Positions 23,015 to 39,857 of a DNA stretch of 64,000 nucleotides are shown here, piece after piece. The DNA is from Larus michahellis. Its lineage: Eukaryota > Chordata > Aves > Charadriiformes > Laridae. A program made the position numbers and the translations under genes. The stretch's first letter is position 1; every line of letters begins with the position of its first letter. The DNA is taken from NCBI RefSeq assembly GCF_964199755.1, contig NC_133906.1, forward strand, positions 8,370,001-8,434,000, written 5' to 3'. The notes beneath the pieces are model-generated. The model saw only the letters and a list, made by a program, of their open reading frames with translations. It did no database searches and was not told where the DNA came from.

Positions 23015-24735
23015 CTGGAATTGAGTGCAGCAGTTTTATTGAAAAAGTCCACAGGTGTGTGCAATTCCTTTATTAAAATGTTTTCAAATACATTGGACAA
23101 GGAGCAATTGATGATCAAGAGTTATTCCTTTTCTATACATTTTTATTTCCAAAACTATACAAACATCGGAAAACTTTCCTTTTTCCTCCATTTTAGCTAT
23201 TAATAATTCTGTAATGGTAAGTTATATATCTCCCTTTTCAATATGCAAGCCCACTTTTGTGGAGGTGACATTTTACATCTTTGACAATTAAAAAAAAGGT
23301 CAGTCATATTTACATGTGCTTAAGGTTGCATAATTGAGCATCATACAGGTTCTGAAAACCAGTGGAGAAATGGGTTTCAAGATTCACCCAGGTGGGCTGA
23401 AGGTTTTAAATACACATAAACTGCATACCATGTGATTTAGTAGCCAAGACACCCTTTGTTCTCTTTTATTTTCAAGGCTATCTATAAACTGTGTGCTAGC
23501 CATGGTAAAGGTTTGTTTTAGTAAAGGTACTCACTGAGTGAAAAGCAGCACTGACAACAACTATTGCTAATCAAGGACATGAATGGGCAGAGAATTGAAT
23601 GTGCATATATAATACAAAATCAAATGTTTCAAAACGAACTTGAAGCTCTTATGTAAAAATAATGTCTAGAATAAAAGCTATTTCCTGGACTGGATTAAAG
23701 AATAAAACCCCACAAACACTTTTGTAAGGAAAAAGGTGGAACTCAAGGTAGGAAAAGAACAGTAGAAGCACATGGATTAAATTCAGAAGCTGATCTTGCA
23801 ATGTATAATTACTGGAAATTCAGTTGAAATATAGCAACATTATCAATGGAAAATGAAGGCTACAACTGCAGCAGACACATACAATATACTTTATGAGCTA
23901 TTATATTGGCCATACAGATTTGTCTACATGTTATTTATTTGAATCCTTAAGGCTTCTCTAATGTCTTACATGAAAGTGCTGTCTGCTTGGATCTTCCATG
24001 CATGAGGGAAAGGGGTAATTTTTCAAGGAAAAAAAAAATATTGTCCACATTTCAATTACGATAGCACATCCAGAGACACAAAATAAAAGACAATACTTTA
24101 TGGTACCTTTGTTTCATTTATTTTGGCCCCCAAAAGATGCATGCACTAGACTTTATGTACTACAAGGTATTGAAATATTTACAGCATTGTACATGTGCTC
24201 TTAAAGGGATGGCAAAGGGAAAGGTCTATTTTTATCTTGGTGGGAGTAGAAGTTGTTTTCTTAGCTTAATAATACCTATTCAAAGTGAGAGATGACTCTT
24301 CCAAAAAGAAAAGCCCACAGAGAATAAAGCTATAGCGTAATTATAGCCAATGTTAACAAACTGTACAGCTCTTTACCTGGGAATTCTCCTCTCTCTCACT
24401 CCTGTTTGAAATAGCAGTACCAACTTTTAAGTGATGTTGCCACGCTCCCCTTACGCTGTCTACTCGGTTTCTCTCTGTTCCAGCAGGTATGGCTGTATAT
24501 TACCTGTTTATATGATTTTTATTTCAAATTATTTCAGCATGTTGAATGGACATTTAATTCACAATAACCTGATGGCAATTTGTGGACAAATGATATGATT
24601 GATATTTACCGGGTTATGGCACTAAAGAATTCAGACCACTGTAAAGCGTGTCGTAAATACTTCAAGTGGACATAGGAAACCATCTCTCTAAGAAATTCAG
24701 TGAGTAAGGCTCATATCACTGATTTCCTTCTGCTT
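23015..24735 (-). other. GABRG2: GABRG2 3' UTR (probable)
   Basis: This follows the GABRG2 stop codon on the minus strand. The distal end is inferred from a pair of AATAAA signals (23074-23069 and 23040-23035) followed by a T/G-rich stretch, a typical cleavage and polyadenylation setting. Other AATAAA hexamers (for instance around 24519, 24117, 23934 and 23464) could give shorter forms. The resulting length of about 1.7 kb is plausible for this gene, but transcript ends cannot be proven from DNA alone. Confidence 0.6.
23035..23040 (-). terminator. Candidate distal poly(A) signal AATAAA
   Basis: A minus-strand AATAAA is followed about 30-50 bases downstream by a T/G-rich stretch (TTTTCTTGTG). 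A second AATAAA lies 34 bases upstream (23069-23074). I chose this pair because of the downstream element. Confidence 0.5.
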
Positions 24736-25011
<276 letters not shown>

Positions 25012-25096
25012 CTAAGGTGGGGTGGCAGAAAAAGAAAAAGATGGCAGGAGGGGAGAGACTGTTATTATCACCAGACCAACAGGGAGATAGATAGTA

Positions 25097-25137
25097 ATGG
25101 TCAACATGTGAATGATGGTTCTGCGGGTGGTACATGG
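25097..25137 (-). promoter_or_regulatory. YCAY cluster, candidate Nova splicing enhancer
   Basis: Six YCAY tetramers (RTGR on the plus strand) lie within 41 bases, about 86-126 bases upstream of the last exon. Nova proteins are known to promote gamma-2L inclusion through a distal UCAU-rich enhancer in this downstream intron, so position and content fit. A smaller UCAUCAU motif is at 26035-26042. Binding is inferred. Confidence 0.5.
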
Positions 25138-25623
25138 GAAATTGCTGAGGAGTTCTAAAGGTAATATTACCTTGAACTCATTAAAAGTAGCATCATACAT
25201 TATAACTTTATAGGAAAGCAGCACAAATCAATATACAGTTAACAGCTGTGGACAATTTGCTTTAAAGCCAAACTAAATAAACATTAGATGTTAAAGGGAA
25301 AGATTCAGGCATGTAATTGATGGTATTTTGAATTTCTTTGGTGTTTTATATGTTATATAGCTGCTTGATATCTGAAGGCAATTTATGTATTGCACATAGA
25401 AGGAACTGAAATAATCAATTGGAAATGCAGGATTTTAACATAGAGCTGGTTCGTGTTGAGACATGAGCAAATATATATACAGGAAAAAAGGCAAAACCTG
25501 AGTCTTTTGAATAGATTAGGAGAATCTCTATAAGACTTTCCAATCGTTTGAATATATGCAGTTCATCGTGTACTAACGTTTACCAACTAGAAGGTTCAAC
25601 ATATTCCAAATTTTATATAGTAG

Positions 25624-25660
25624 CTGTAGATATAGATATATATATATATATGTATATATT
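25624..25660. repeat. (TA)n-rich microsatellite
   Basis: Imperfect TA and TAGATA repeats in the GABRG2 intron before the last exon. Confidence 0.8.
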
Positions 25661-26547
25661 TGCAGTGAATTCAGCAAATGAAGCATTTAAAACACATTTG
25701 AGGACTTGGTAAACATTAGGATGACAGGCATTGACATTTTCTGCTGATAGTTAGGGTAAAATAACAACAAATTCCATGAGTAAGTAAATTTCTTGTCTTT
25801 GTTTTATGTGGCTTCTTTTTTCCCCTGTTTTTTTGTTTGTTCATTTGTTTGGTTTTGTTCTTTGTTTTACAAAATCTCTGCATTTCTAAATAAAGATAGG
25901 GTTTAGATGTGGAACATAGCTAGATATATTTGCTAAGAGTGTGTTGATCCAGGGACAGCATTAAAAATATATGTGCATCTTAAACCCTTTCAAAACTCTG
26001 ACTTTATTGCATAAGGAACAGCATTTGAGTAATCGATGATGACATTGAATTTTGTTCAGGTCAACATCAGGACAGATTTGGTTTCATAATTTGGAGTGAA
26101 ATCACAGAAGTTATAAAGGGCGGGGTCAGAGCTGAGTTCTAAAAGGGTGTATTGCAGGCTTCTGGTGTAGCTGGTGGTATTGGATCCCATGACAAATTGA
26201 GAAAGAGAGGAGCAGAAATGTTTCAACATCAAACTCTCTTAATTCATGCGATCCAATAACGTTGACCACTCTTGAACTTGGGTAAGTTCAGAACCATAGT
26301 GAATCAATATTTGGGCTGCTGAATCAACTCTACAGATTGTTTAGAAATATGTAACCATTCTACTTAATTAGGAAGTTACCTTGAGTAGAATGCTTAGATG
26401 TCTCATTTAAAAAAAAAAAAACAAAAACAAAACAAACAGAAAACAAAAAAAACCCCCAAAACCAACAAAGCACCACTCTCATATAAGCTCTAATAGTTAA
26501 ATTCAGCAGTCGCATGCAGTGAATTTCCATTCCAAAAAACATTATAC

Positions 26548-26571
26548 CTTGAAGGAAAACATCCGAAGAAG
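26548..26571 (-). CDS. GABRG2: GABRG2 24-bp alternative exon (gamma-2L)
   Basis: This 24-base exon reads LLRMFSFK on the minus strand, with AG at 26573-26572 before it and GT at 26547-26546 after it. It is in phase 0 on both sides, so inclusion adds exactly eight residues between KKKNP (exon 8) and APTID (last exon) in the large M3-M4 cytoplasmic loop. The insert matches the one that distinguishes the long from the short gamma-2 form, and its serine is a known protein kinase C site. The acceptor is poor locally (ACAAAATGAAAG lies next to the AG), with the pyrimidine tract displaced upstream, which suits regulated, neuron-enriched inclusion. It is too short to be seen as an ORF. Confidence 0.96.
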
Positions 26572-26573
26572 CT

Positions 26574-30891
<4,318 letters not shown>

Positions 30892-33800
30892 TTATATAAT
30901 AGCTGGGGTTTTCCTATTCTATGTCTGGGGTATATATGTTAAGCTGATTCACCAGATATACTGGTGGCAAATACATGCATGCCTCTTCTTCAACACTGGT
31001 ATAGCTCAAGAACTAGTGAATTTTCCACACTATGAAAGTAAACAGACTTGCAGGTTCAGTTAGGTGACTTGGACTTTAAGATTTCAAGGGTAACCTCCCT
31101 TGCATAGCACAGCAGGCTTCTTTCTACCCGAGTCACTCCTCATAACTTGTAAATGCCTGGTATAGTCCTCTTGGAGCAACTGAGTGAGTGGTGGTGGTCC
31201 AGCAAACCTCCAGTCACCATGCTGTCCCTCTTAGCGTGCTCTCGGCCCTGTTCTCAAATAATGCATGCTTTCAGATGTATTTCTAAATTATTCATGTTCT
31301 CAACTATTCTTCAGGGCTAGGCTGTGTCAATAATTAATTTTTTATTTGCTTGCAGATCTTCTGTTGTATTATCTCCTCTAAAAGCATTTGAACCTACATC
31401 TCCTAAGTGCCCAAAAAAGCCAGGCTATATGTTACCCTGGTATGCATAACACATCATTACCATTCAATAGTTTTGTGATTCTATTTCCAGTTTGTTTTCC
31501 CCTCTCAAGCTATTAATTTAATTCCATCTGGATTCGGGAATACAGCAAAGCTTCAGTTTTTGACGCATTTTTTTCTAAACTAAAAAACCCCCTCATTATG
31601 ATCCTTACTTCAGATTGCAGCACTCCTGGGAAATCTTGATTGCAAAAGAACTACAGAACCCCAGGCTACAAAAGACTTCATTGCAATTTGGTGAAGTGCA
31701 GTCCAGAGAAGTCTCCAATTGCAATGGAACAGGACTTGCAAATTTAGACTGAGATACTTTTCCAGCATTATCAAAGATACTCAGTGGCTAATGTGTATTC
31801 TGCTTAGATCAGTACCTTTAGTTAACATCGAATTCTCTGTTTTCAGGCATAATTAAAATTTTAATTTCCCCCAAAATAATCCCTTTGAACCTGGTCACAG
31901 AAGAAACTTCAGAGATCATTTTTTAGCTGTTGATTCTTTGTTATATTATTTTTTTTCAGTGTGCATGTCCATATCCTAGGGATTAACTGGTTTTAATTTA
32001 ATTATATTATAATTAAACCAAGAATTTAAGAAACAAATTATATGTGTGTGATTTATAAGGAGATACGGCTGAATAAGGAAATATGGCTGAATATGAGCAA
32101 CCAATTTTAGTAACTGCTGTCTGATTATCCCCTTAATTCACAGATAAGTTTGCATTATATGTGTATGTCCTTCATATACCAAAAAAACCTCAACCCCAAA
32201 AAAATACCACTGATCAGGAACACTGTAAAACTGAAGCCATAAAATTACACTATGACTCATTCCTCATCTCTCTGGATCATGTACTAACTTCTTGAGAAGT
32301 GATTATTTTGTCAATTTGGGGAATTAACTTTTTTTTCATTCACCTTCATATGTGCTATTAATATAATCGGTATTTCAAAATTGTTTAGTGGTTTGGTTTT
32401 TTTTTTTTTTTGATATACTATGGTAGAGATTACTTTAAGCAGTAGCTGTATTACTTCCACGCAAATGGTTTTAAGAAGGACTTTTTCTTAAAAGACAAAA
32501 AATTATCAGAAGAGGTGAAATGTAAATCTGAACATAGATGTGACCATAAAAAGGTACAAAAGATTAGCTCACAACTGAAATTAAAAAATCAGCTGTTTTC
32601 TGTTATTGCTTTTTTCTAAAGCTGCAACTGCTATGGACTCTTGGAGTAGCTGAACAGACATATCAAATGCTAGGTAACTACTTTCTCCATATTTTTTGTC
32701 CTGTACTCAGACAGGTCTTTTAGCTCAACTGTTTTGGTAGTTCTAGCACTCTTGCCTGTAGGATCTTTTATTCAAAAGAACAGAAAATATCAGAATGTAG
32801 TACACAAGCCAGCACTTTCTTACAGGTATTGGAGTCAAATCCAAAACTCAGCGTGGGTGCTGAGAAAACAGACACATCCAGATGACCTAGACCAGGGCGT
32901 ACTGTAAAGACTTTATGCATTGTCCTTGTTTGATAACAGCCTATGCAAACCAAGCCAAATGGTGGTGTGGGTAACATATGAATATACATGTATGTGTATA
33001 TACAGAGAGTAGCCTCAGTCCTTCCATTTTGTAGACTATTTCCATATACGTTGTTTTATCATGTTTTTCTAGAAAGCTTGCTGGTGATCATCTGGTCTTC
33101 ATGGAGACTTGTTTGGATTTTTCCCTTAACACAGGGAGGTTTTTTATACAGTAAGCTATTAAAATAATATTTTTACAATATTTTATGCATTATTTTAAAA
33201 CAGAAATATTTTTTGTTTGACATGTTACGTACAAGAGCTTTTAAAATGTTAACTAACTTGTAAAGACCACAGTCCGTTCAGCAGCAATGAAACATCTCTT
33301 TGAATTCTCTGTTGTCTCAAAGATGCACTTCAGAGGACAATCCATTTCCATAGAGCAACAGCAGTGTCCTGTCACAGAGCTTTGGCTGCACAAGCTGGAG
33401 ACACTCCCGGTGGAAGTGTTTTATATGTAATTGAACATAGTTCCCTCTGCGCTTTTTTTTTTTATACTGGACTTTTTAACCAAGTATGGTTAGAAATAAC
33501 ATATCTCTGCTGACATGTTCCAATAAGTTAAAGTGATGTAATCGTTCTAGATTTTGTTCAACCCTCACAAGTGTTATTGTACTTTCCTTTAGGCAAAGAC
33601 TTTCTTTCTTAATGGATAATTGTGTAAAAAAAATCCCAAACACTCCAGAATGCTATCCATAGGGAACACTGTATCAGCTCCTAATATTTATAGACAAAGT
33701 CCACAGAACTATTCTGGCAGACCTTGTTGCTCATGTCTTGTAGAATTGGAAACATTTTACTGAAAGCTCAAGGAAACGAGAGACCATATATACTTTATAT

Positions 33801-34827
33801 GGGCTTTAAAGTTTCTACTTAATGGCAAGATTACATCAAAGGAAGCGAAAACTTCAGTGTCAACTATAACTTGCCAGGCAGTGTGGAGTTGACCAGTCTG
33901 AAGAAGCATTCAAGGATGCATAAATTCTTTTAAATTACATTTTGCTTTCTAATCTGAAAGCCTGCTGGTGCTGCAGAGACACTGTTGCGTTGTGGAATTA
34001 ATTCCACTATTTCAGAGAATCTTACTAAAGGAAGAAATAATGTTAACATCACAAAGAGGTGTTTTGTCTATTTCTTACCTTGCTTGGTTGGGATTCTGAA
34101 GAGTGAGACTAACAAGTATAAGTTAGGAAATGCCAAGACAAGGCAAGCCAATAATTCTGTAATGTACTGAATAGCTCTTTTAGCCTTGAAGTTAATACAA
34201 ACAATTGTAAATAAAGCATTAAGGAAAAGAGTGGTGGGATGTTCCAGAGAAGCATTTAAGTTTACGTAAGTGATGTTGTAATGATGTAACAGCAGGCCTT
34301 CTCAGATTTTGAGTAAGAAAAGTACTCTGAGCGTACAAACTAAAGCAAAATCAAAGACGTGCAATTTAGGACCTAATAACAGTTACCATAACACATACAT
34401 GCAAAATGTAAAATGCATTAAGTCCTCTGTGGAATGTGGACTCATGGACTTGACAGTACTTTGCTTTAATCATACCTTTCATGATGGAATCTTGCCTCAG
34501 CCCTGTTTTTATCCACATTTGTTTTTTCTGACTCTATTCATGGACCTCTCTGCTCTTCATCTGGGACCAGTTTAAATATTCTCTGTTTTTTTCAGATTGT
34601 CTCTGTGCCTGAGGTGATTTTTCGCTCCTGGTGTGATGCCTGCATGAAGCTGTCAAACTAAGACATTATTTTAGTAAAAAATGGCCAGACTTGATCCTTA
34701 GCATGGTGTCATTCATTAGCCCTCACCTGGCAAATTGATAATCTTTTCATTATTACTTCATCCTCTTTCCCGGAGCTCTGGCTCTTGTTTATCCAATATT
34801 GTCTACTGCAGCAAGAAAGCTTCTCAG

Positions 34828-34903
34828 ACTGCCAGATTGCTGTTTGGAGGGCTAATATACTTTTGGATTTTTCTAGAAATGAATGTTAATGCAATCTGGC
34901 AGT
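34828..34903. repeat. 13-bp inverted repeat with 50-base spacer
   Basis: ACTGCCAGATTGC (34828-34840) and its exact reverse complement (34891-34903) flank 50 bases. It lies in intron 6 and is not part of any element I recognise. Confidence 0.8.
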
Positions 34904-37900
34904 ATCTTTGTAAGACAATATACTCAATTACTCAATATTTGGCCCCCTAATTAGAAGATTTTTGATTACTTAGCTTTTCACCAGAGACTTTACAATCCTG
35001 CTACCTATTCAAAGGTATATATAAATCTTACATATATCTAGAAAATAAATCCTAGATAATTTTCAGTTTTTAAAGAAATACAAAATTTCCCCAGAAAAAA
35101 TAATTTTATTACATTGAAAAGCATAGTAAGTCATCCTTAATATATCTAGACCTCATCTCTCCCTCTGAATATATGTATTTTTCCTTTTCCTCTGTATTCA
35201 TCTATGTTTGTATCGATAAAGTCTTCCTCATCTGAAGAGATGATAACCAGTTAATCAGTTCCTTCAGTGACATATATTTAAATCAAAATGCAGTCCCTCA
35301 GGAAAATGCTATCCAGGTCATGTTTATCCTCATGTATAAATACTCATATGATGTTTTCTATGTGAATGAATGGATATTCCTGCTAATTATGTTTTGGAAG
35401 ATCACAAGACTCAGGGCAGGGTTCTGACTTGAGCCACAGAATCTTCATACTGCTGCTATGAATGGGAAGTAGAAGATATCTCTTGGTGGCAATAATCCCT
35501 GCTCTACGCAGAGAAAGTGCACGGGCCTAAAGCCACTTCTAGAGTAGGATGTGTTTTGCAAAGGAGATACATACCATCAGTATCTAGTGATCATGATCTT
35601 ACATGACCTTACAAAATATTTTATTTCTAACAGTCCTGTGCCATCCTAATTTACATAGATTCAAAGCAGTCTATGTGAACTTTGGAAATAGGTAAGCTCC
35701 TCCTACCACACACTTGTGTGATATAGTAATTTGAATACCAGGATTCAGGCTCTGTTAGACAGTAGGGAAGTGAATTCCTGATTTGAGGAACCATCTGTGC
35801 ATACGTCCTGGCCTAAGTCCCAAAGGTTCGATAGAAGGAATTAGTCGTGCCAGGAAGTATAGCCAGGGGGAATGTACACTGCACTTAACGGATTTAATCA
35901 GCACACTGGGTGTGATCCTTCATTGCTTCCTGGTTGTGGAATCATTTATACCTGTGCGAAGTCAATGGGAAATTATACCCATTAGTACTCTCTTTATGCA
36001 TGTTTAAGTGACTGTGCAAAGTGTAAGGTACTGGGAAAACAAGCCTCTAATTTGTACTCAGAAGTGATTTGGAAGCTAGTACAAATGCTAGAGAAAAGAA
36101 CAGCTTTCTAGCATTACAGGAAATTGGTGTCTTAATTATCGTTCAGGTAGTAACACTTATAGCTAAGATTATTTTACACTTACTATTATAAGATTGTTTT
36201 CTGTTGTTTAAAACACTGCTAGATTTAAATTATTAAAAGAACTGCAGAAGAGCTTCAAAAATTACATGTTGACCACCTGGTCAAGTTATTTGTGTGTGTG
36301 TCATTTCAGTTCACTCTCATAGGTGGTTTTGGAGCGGAAAAAATTCAGTATTTCATTTCTGTTAAATATATGGAGAGGCTGGCCTTTTTACATGTTGGCA
36401 TTTAGGTGAAAATCTTTCCTGGCAAAGTTAAAGGTTTTGGAATACAAGCAATGTGTGCATAGGCACGTGTCCATAGATAGAAGTTTTTTGAGAGTTTATA
36501 AGATGACTTTGTTCTGACTAGCCCCGTGCTATCTCTGTTTCTCACAAAGCTACACACCACTCTAAAGGGTACAGCAAAACCAGATGGATGGTAGAGGTCG
36601 CTCTGTTCTTCTCAGACTTTATTTGTTCCATCATACAGTCTACTACCTAAAATCTCCAGAATTCCTGTGTGCTGAAAGTATACAGCACACGAGCTCCTCA
36701 CTTCATTCTGACTCTGTGGTGTCAGGGAGCTTCATTGTGGAGCTCTGCCCCAGGAACTGTTCTGTCCAGGGCCTGAGCAGGTTTTTCCTTGAGTATGTGG
36801 TTACCTTAAGTATTTTTGCCAGTGTTTAGTAGTATGAAAATCAATGTGTGCTTTAGTAATTCTGATAATGTTTATAATTTTTGCACTTTTTATGCCTAAA
36901 ATGTAAAAATCTGTGGCAAAAATAAATTATATAGGAGAATATTGATGATGAAGCAATAATTGGCAGAAAAATGCTACCAAGTATTTTTATTATATCTTTT
37001 TAAAACTTGACGTTTTCCTCCACTTGATAGATTTGTGAAACTGCCAAGAAAAAAACCCAGGAGAAGAGTAATGTATGAGCCAAACTCTCCCAAAATTTCA
37101 GGCCATTATTTGTTCTTTAAGGACTTATCAAACGACTAGCAACTAGGATTAATGTAGGTACCTGTTTACATGGTAACTAATAGGCACAAGTTTGTTAGTG
37201 TGGCCAGTAGCAGCCACATGGTTCATACAGACCCAGACATGTACCAGCTGTCCGGATTTCCAATGGGTTTTTCTTTCCTAATTTTACACAGAAAACATAC
37301 AGAAAAGAGCAAGAACTTTTAGAAGGTTTGTTTAGAGAACCATAAGAAAACATAGATAGAAATGGAACCTTTTCTCAAAATGAGCTCATATAACAAGTGC
37401 ATAAATAAATTACTTGTTTACATATGGCAAACCCTATCCAGTTAATCTTTCTGGATGGAGTATATATAGGGAAAAAAGCAAATAAAAAAAATCGTGCCAC
37501 AGGAGGGCACTGTCACCTCAGAATAGAAATGAGAAACAACTGCAAGTCTGCCAGTGGAAAACCGAATCTTAAAAATTTCTAATTATTCTCCCCATTGAGT
37601 GTTGATACAAACACTCAAATGGCATAACTGACTTCTGTGGCTCTGTTAATAGAGGAGCACTTGTAAAGAACTAAACCAGCTCTTGTATGATAGAAATATT
37701 ACCGAAGTAACATCACCTTTATGCTACAAGTAATGAGTATAAACTACATAAATTGTTAATGAAGAACAACTGTGTCAGCAGAATTTGTCTTCTTTTCCTC
37801 ATAAATAACTAATAGATACATCCTTGTTCTCTCTCTCTTTTACTGTTAACATGGCCAACAGTCTCATTTTCTGTTAGGCAGAGATCACAGCTAGCACTGT

Positions 37901-38478
37901 TGTTTGATTTTTATTTTTTTTTTTTTAAAGAATGAACAGGTAAATAGTAGCTTAATAGAAAATATATGTTTTCTTGTGTTTAGTCATGATACACGGAAAT
38001 ACCATTAAAATAGTAACATATGATTTCTATAAATACCTTTTTTTAAGGAAGGAGCTTTATTGTAAGTCCATTGTTGTCAGTACTCTAAGTAAGCTCTCAC
38101 TCTGAATTAATCATATTTTTTTTAAAAATAGACACTTGATGAATTTGGGGAAAAAAAGTTTTTAAAGAAGTGTAAAATATTTTAACATAACTGAAAGGCT
38201 TTAATCATTGACCATTTTGTTTCATAATGTACCCACACATAAAAAGATGATCCCAGACCCAAACCAAAGTGTTTATTGGCTTAGTCTGCAATATTCAGAT
38301 TTCTAGAACATGTGAAAATAACATCTGTTATTTTTCTAGAGCTGGTATTACTGCATCTTGCTGGGTATTAGTTCAGTGCCTTACGTTTCTGGGCTGGAGC
38401 TACGTACCCAAATCCTATTGAATCCCAGATGAACTTCCAGTTCTCTCTCGCTGTTCAAATGCTAACCTACTGGATCAA

Positions 38479-38890
38479 TATGAAGAACGACTGAGGGAGC
38501 TGGGGTTGTTTAGCCTGGAAAAGAGGAGGCTGAGGGGAGACCTTATCACCCTCTACAACTACCTGAAAGGAGGTTGTAGAGAGATGGGGGCTGACCTCTT
38601 CTCCCTGGTGACAAGTGATAGGACGAGGGGAAACGGGTTCAAGTTACGTCAGGGGAGGTTTAGATTGGATATTAGGAAACATTTTTTCACTGAAAGGGTT
38701 ATTAAACATTGGAATAGGCTGCCCAGGGAGGTGGTGGATTCACCATCCCTGGAGGTGTTTAAAAAAAGGGTAGATGGGGCACTGAGGGACATGGTTTAGA
38801 AGTGGCTCTTGTCAGGGTAGGCTAAAGGTTGGACTCGATGATCTTAAAGGTCCCTTCCAACCTCAACAATTCTATGATTCTATGATTCTA
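38479..38890 (+). mobile_element. CR1 LINE 3' fragment, young subfamily
   Basis: A 5'-truncated copy that starts within the ORF2 C-terminus (YEERLRELG) and ends with ATTCTATG octamers. The protein segment 38506-38799 differs from the corresponding end of the 13-17 kb copy at two residues, and the DNA at about 7 positions in about 400. The two copies therefore belong to one recently active subfamily. It is oriented opposite to that copy and to GABRG2. Confidence 0.95.
38506..38799 (+). pseudogene. CR1 ORF2 C-terminal remnant
   Basis: Ninety-seven codons of the ORF2 tail ([12 protein letters not shown] to VDGALRDMV). There is no catalytic domain because the copy was truncated at insertion. Confidence 0.9.
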
Positions 38891-39014
38891 TAAAAATAGT
38901 AGCAAATGGGACCAAAAGGATCCTAAATACATCTTCCTCCTTTAAAAAAAAGGAGGTGCCATTTTTATGCAGATATACTGTAATAACAAATAATTGGTAA
39001 GCTTGTGGGGCATT
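38891..39014. other. Spacer between CR1 fragment and LTR
   Basis: AT-rich, short, with no recognised feature apart from the last bases GCATT, a possible target-site copy for the LTR. Confidence 0.5.
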
Positions 39015-39733
39015 TGTGGCGGTCTGCTCTCCCTTTTCCCCCTTTTTCCCCCCTCGGCTCCTGCTCAAGCCATGGCCATCAGCGGGAGTTGTTCTGAGTT
39101 GCACTTGAACTGTGGGAGATGGCTGGCAACATAACCAAAACACTGTCTGGAGTGGGGGCCTAGGTATCTTGTTCCCATGAGAATATGACTGTAGGTCAAT
39201 TATCTTACTCCATAAATAGCGGACAGCCCAAGAGCCCTTTGAGCTCTCCTGCACGGCAGCGGGCTGCACGACAGGATCTCCCCTTGAGTGGGGACGCTCG
39301 CTTAAGGCTCTTCTCCTCAAGGTTGAGAGATTCCTTGCCGCCACAGATTCTCGGTAAGTGACTAACCGCATGCTAAACTTTGAAATCTTAGCTAAGTGAT
39401 ATAAGGATTGATTGCGCATATATAATCCTTTAGACATAAATGGTTGACCAAGTCTGGGACTAGGATTGGATCCAGCCGCACCTAGACTCCTCTCTGAGAA
39501 GGAGTTTAGAAAGCAAGGGGGTCCTTTCTGAGCCTCGTGACTCAACGGGAGGGTCTCCCTGAGAGCTTGTCTGACCCTGGCCTCTATGCAGTAAATAATC
39601 AAGTGTACCCTGGCATCGAATCTCATAAAACACTGTTGCATTCACGACTAACTTGGTTAAATCACTGTTTTATGTTAATAAACATTTCACTGCTTCTCTC
39701 TTACAAGGGAAGTTATTCACTCCGCCCGCAACA
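39015..39733 (+). mobile_element. Probable solo LTR of an endogenous retrovirus
   Basis: A 719-bp unit starts TGTGGCGG and ends CGCAACA, the usual TG...CA LTR borders. It is followed by CCATT and preceded by GCATT, an imperfect 5-bp target duplication. Internal order fits an LTR read on the plus strand: a pyrimidine-rich start, a TATA-like ATAAATA near 39212, a GC-rich likely start region, a splice-donor-like GGTAAGT near 39355, and AATAAA at 39677-39682 about 50 bases before the end. No gag, pol or env frame is next to it, so it is a solo LTR. I cannot assign the family. The 5-bp duplication hints at an ERV-L-like or other group with 5-bp sites. Confidence 0.7.
39677..39682 (+). terminator. 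LTR poly(A) signal AATAAA
   Basis: AATAAA in the 3' part of the LTR, at the distance from the end expected for the R/U5 region. It points away from GABRG2 transcription, so it should not truncate the gene's mRNA. Confidence 0.6.
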
Positions 39734-39837
39734 CCATTGCCTGTAAAACAACCAATTTATTTCACGTTGTGTGCTCTTCATCCACTTCCGGCAGACTGGA
39801 GGGCAGCAGGATTGCCCGAAAACTGCTACGAGTGGAG

Positions 39838-39857
39838 AAATAAAATAAAATAAAATA
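39838..39857. repeat. (AAAAT)n short tandem repeat
   Basis: About three and a half AAATA units just downstream of the LTR. Confidence 0.7.

Larger units (their letters stand above)
25012..26547 (-). other. GABRG2: GABRG2 intron between microexon and last exon
   Basis: Donor GT lies at 26547-26546 (AAG|GTATAA, a rather weak context) and acceptor AG at 25013-25012. It contains a TA-repeat (about 25630-25660), an A-rich tract (about 26408-26455 on the plus strand) and clusters of YCAY tetramers. No further exon is seen. Confidence 0.85.

Noticed and set aside
38880..39641. 253-codon open frame on the minus strand
   Set aside because: It lies antisense across the solo LTR, is compositionally driven by that GC-richer unit, and has no recognisable domain or splice context.
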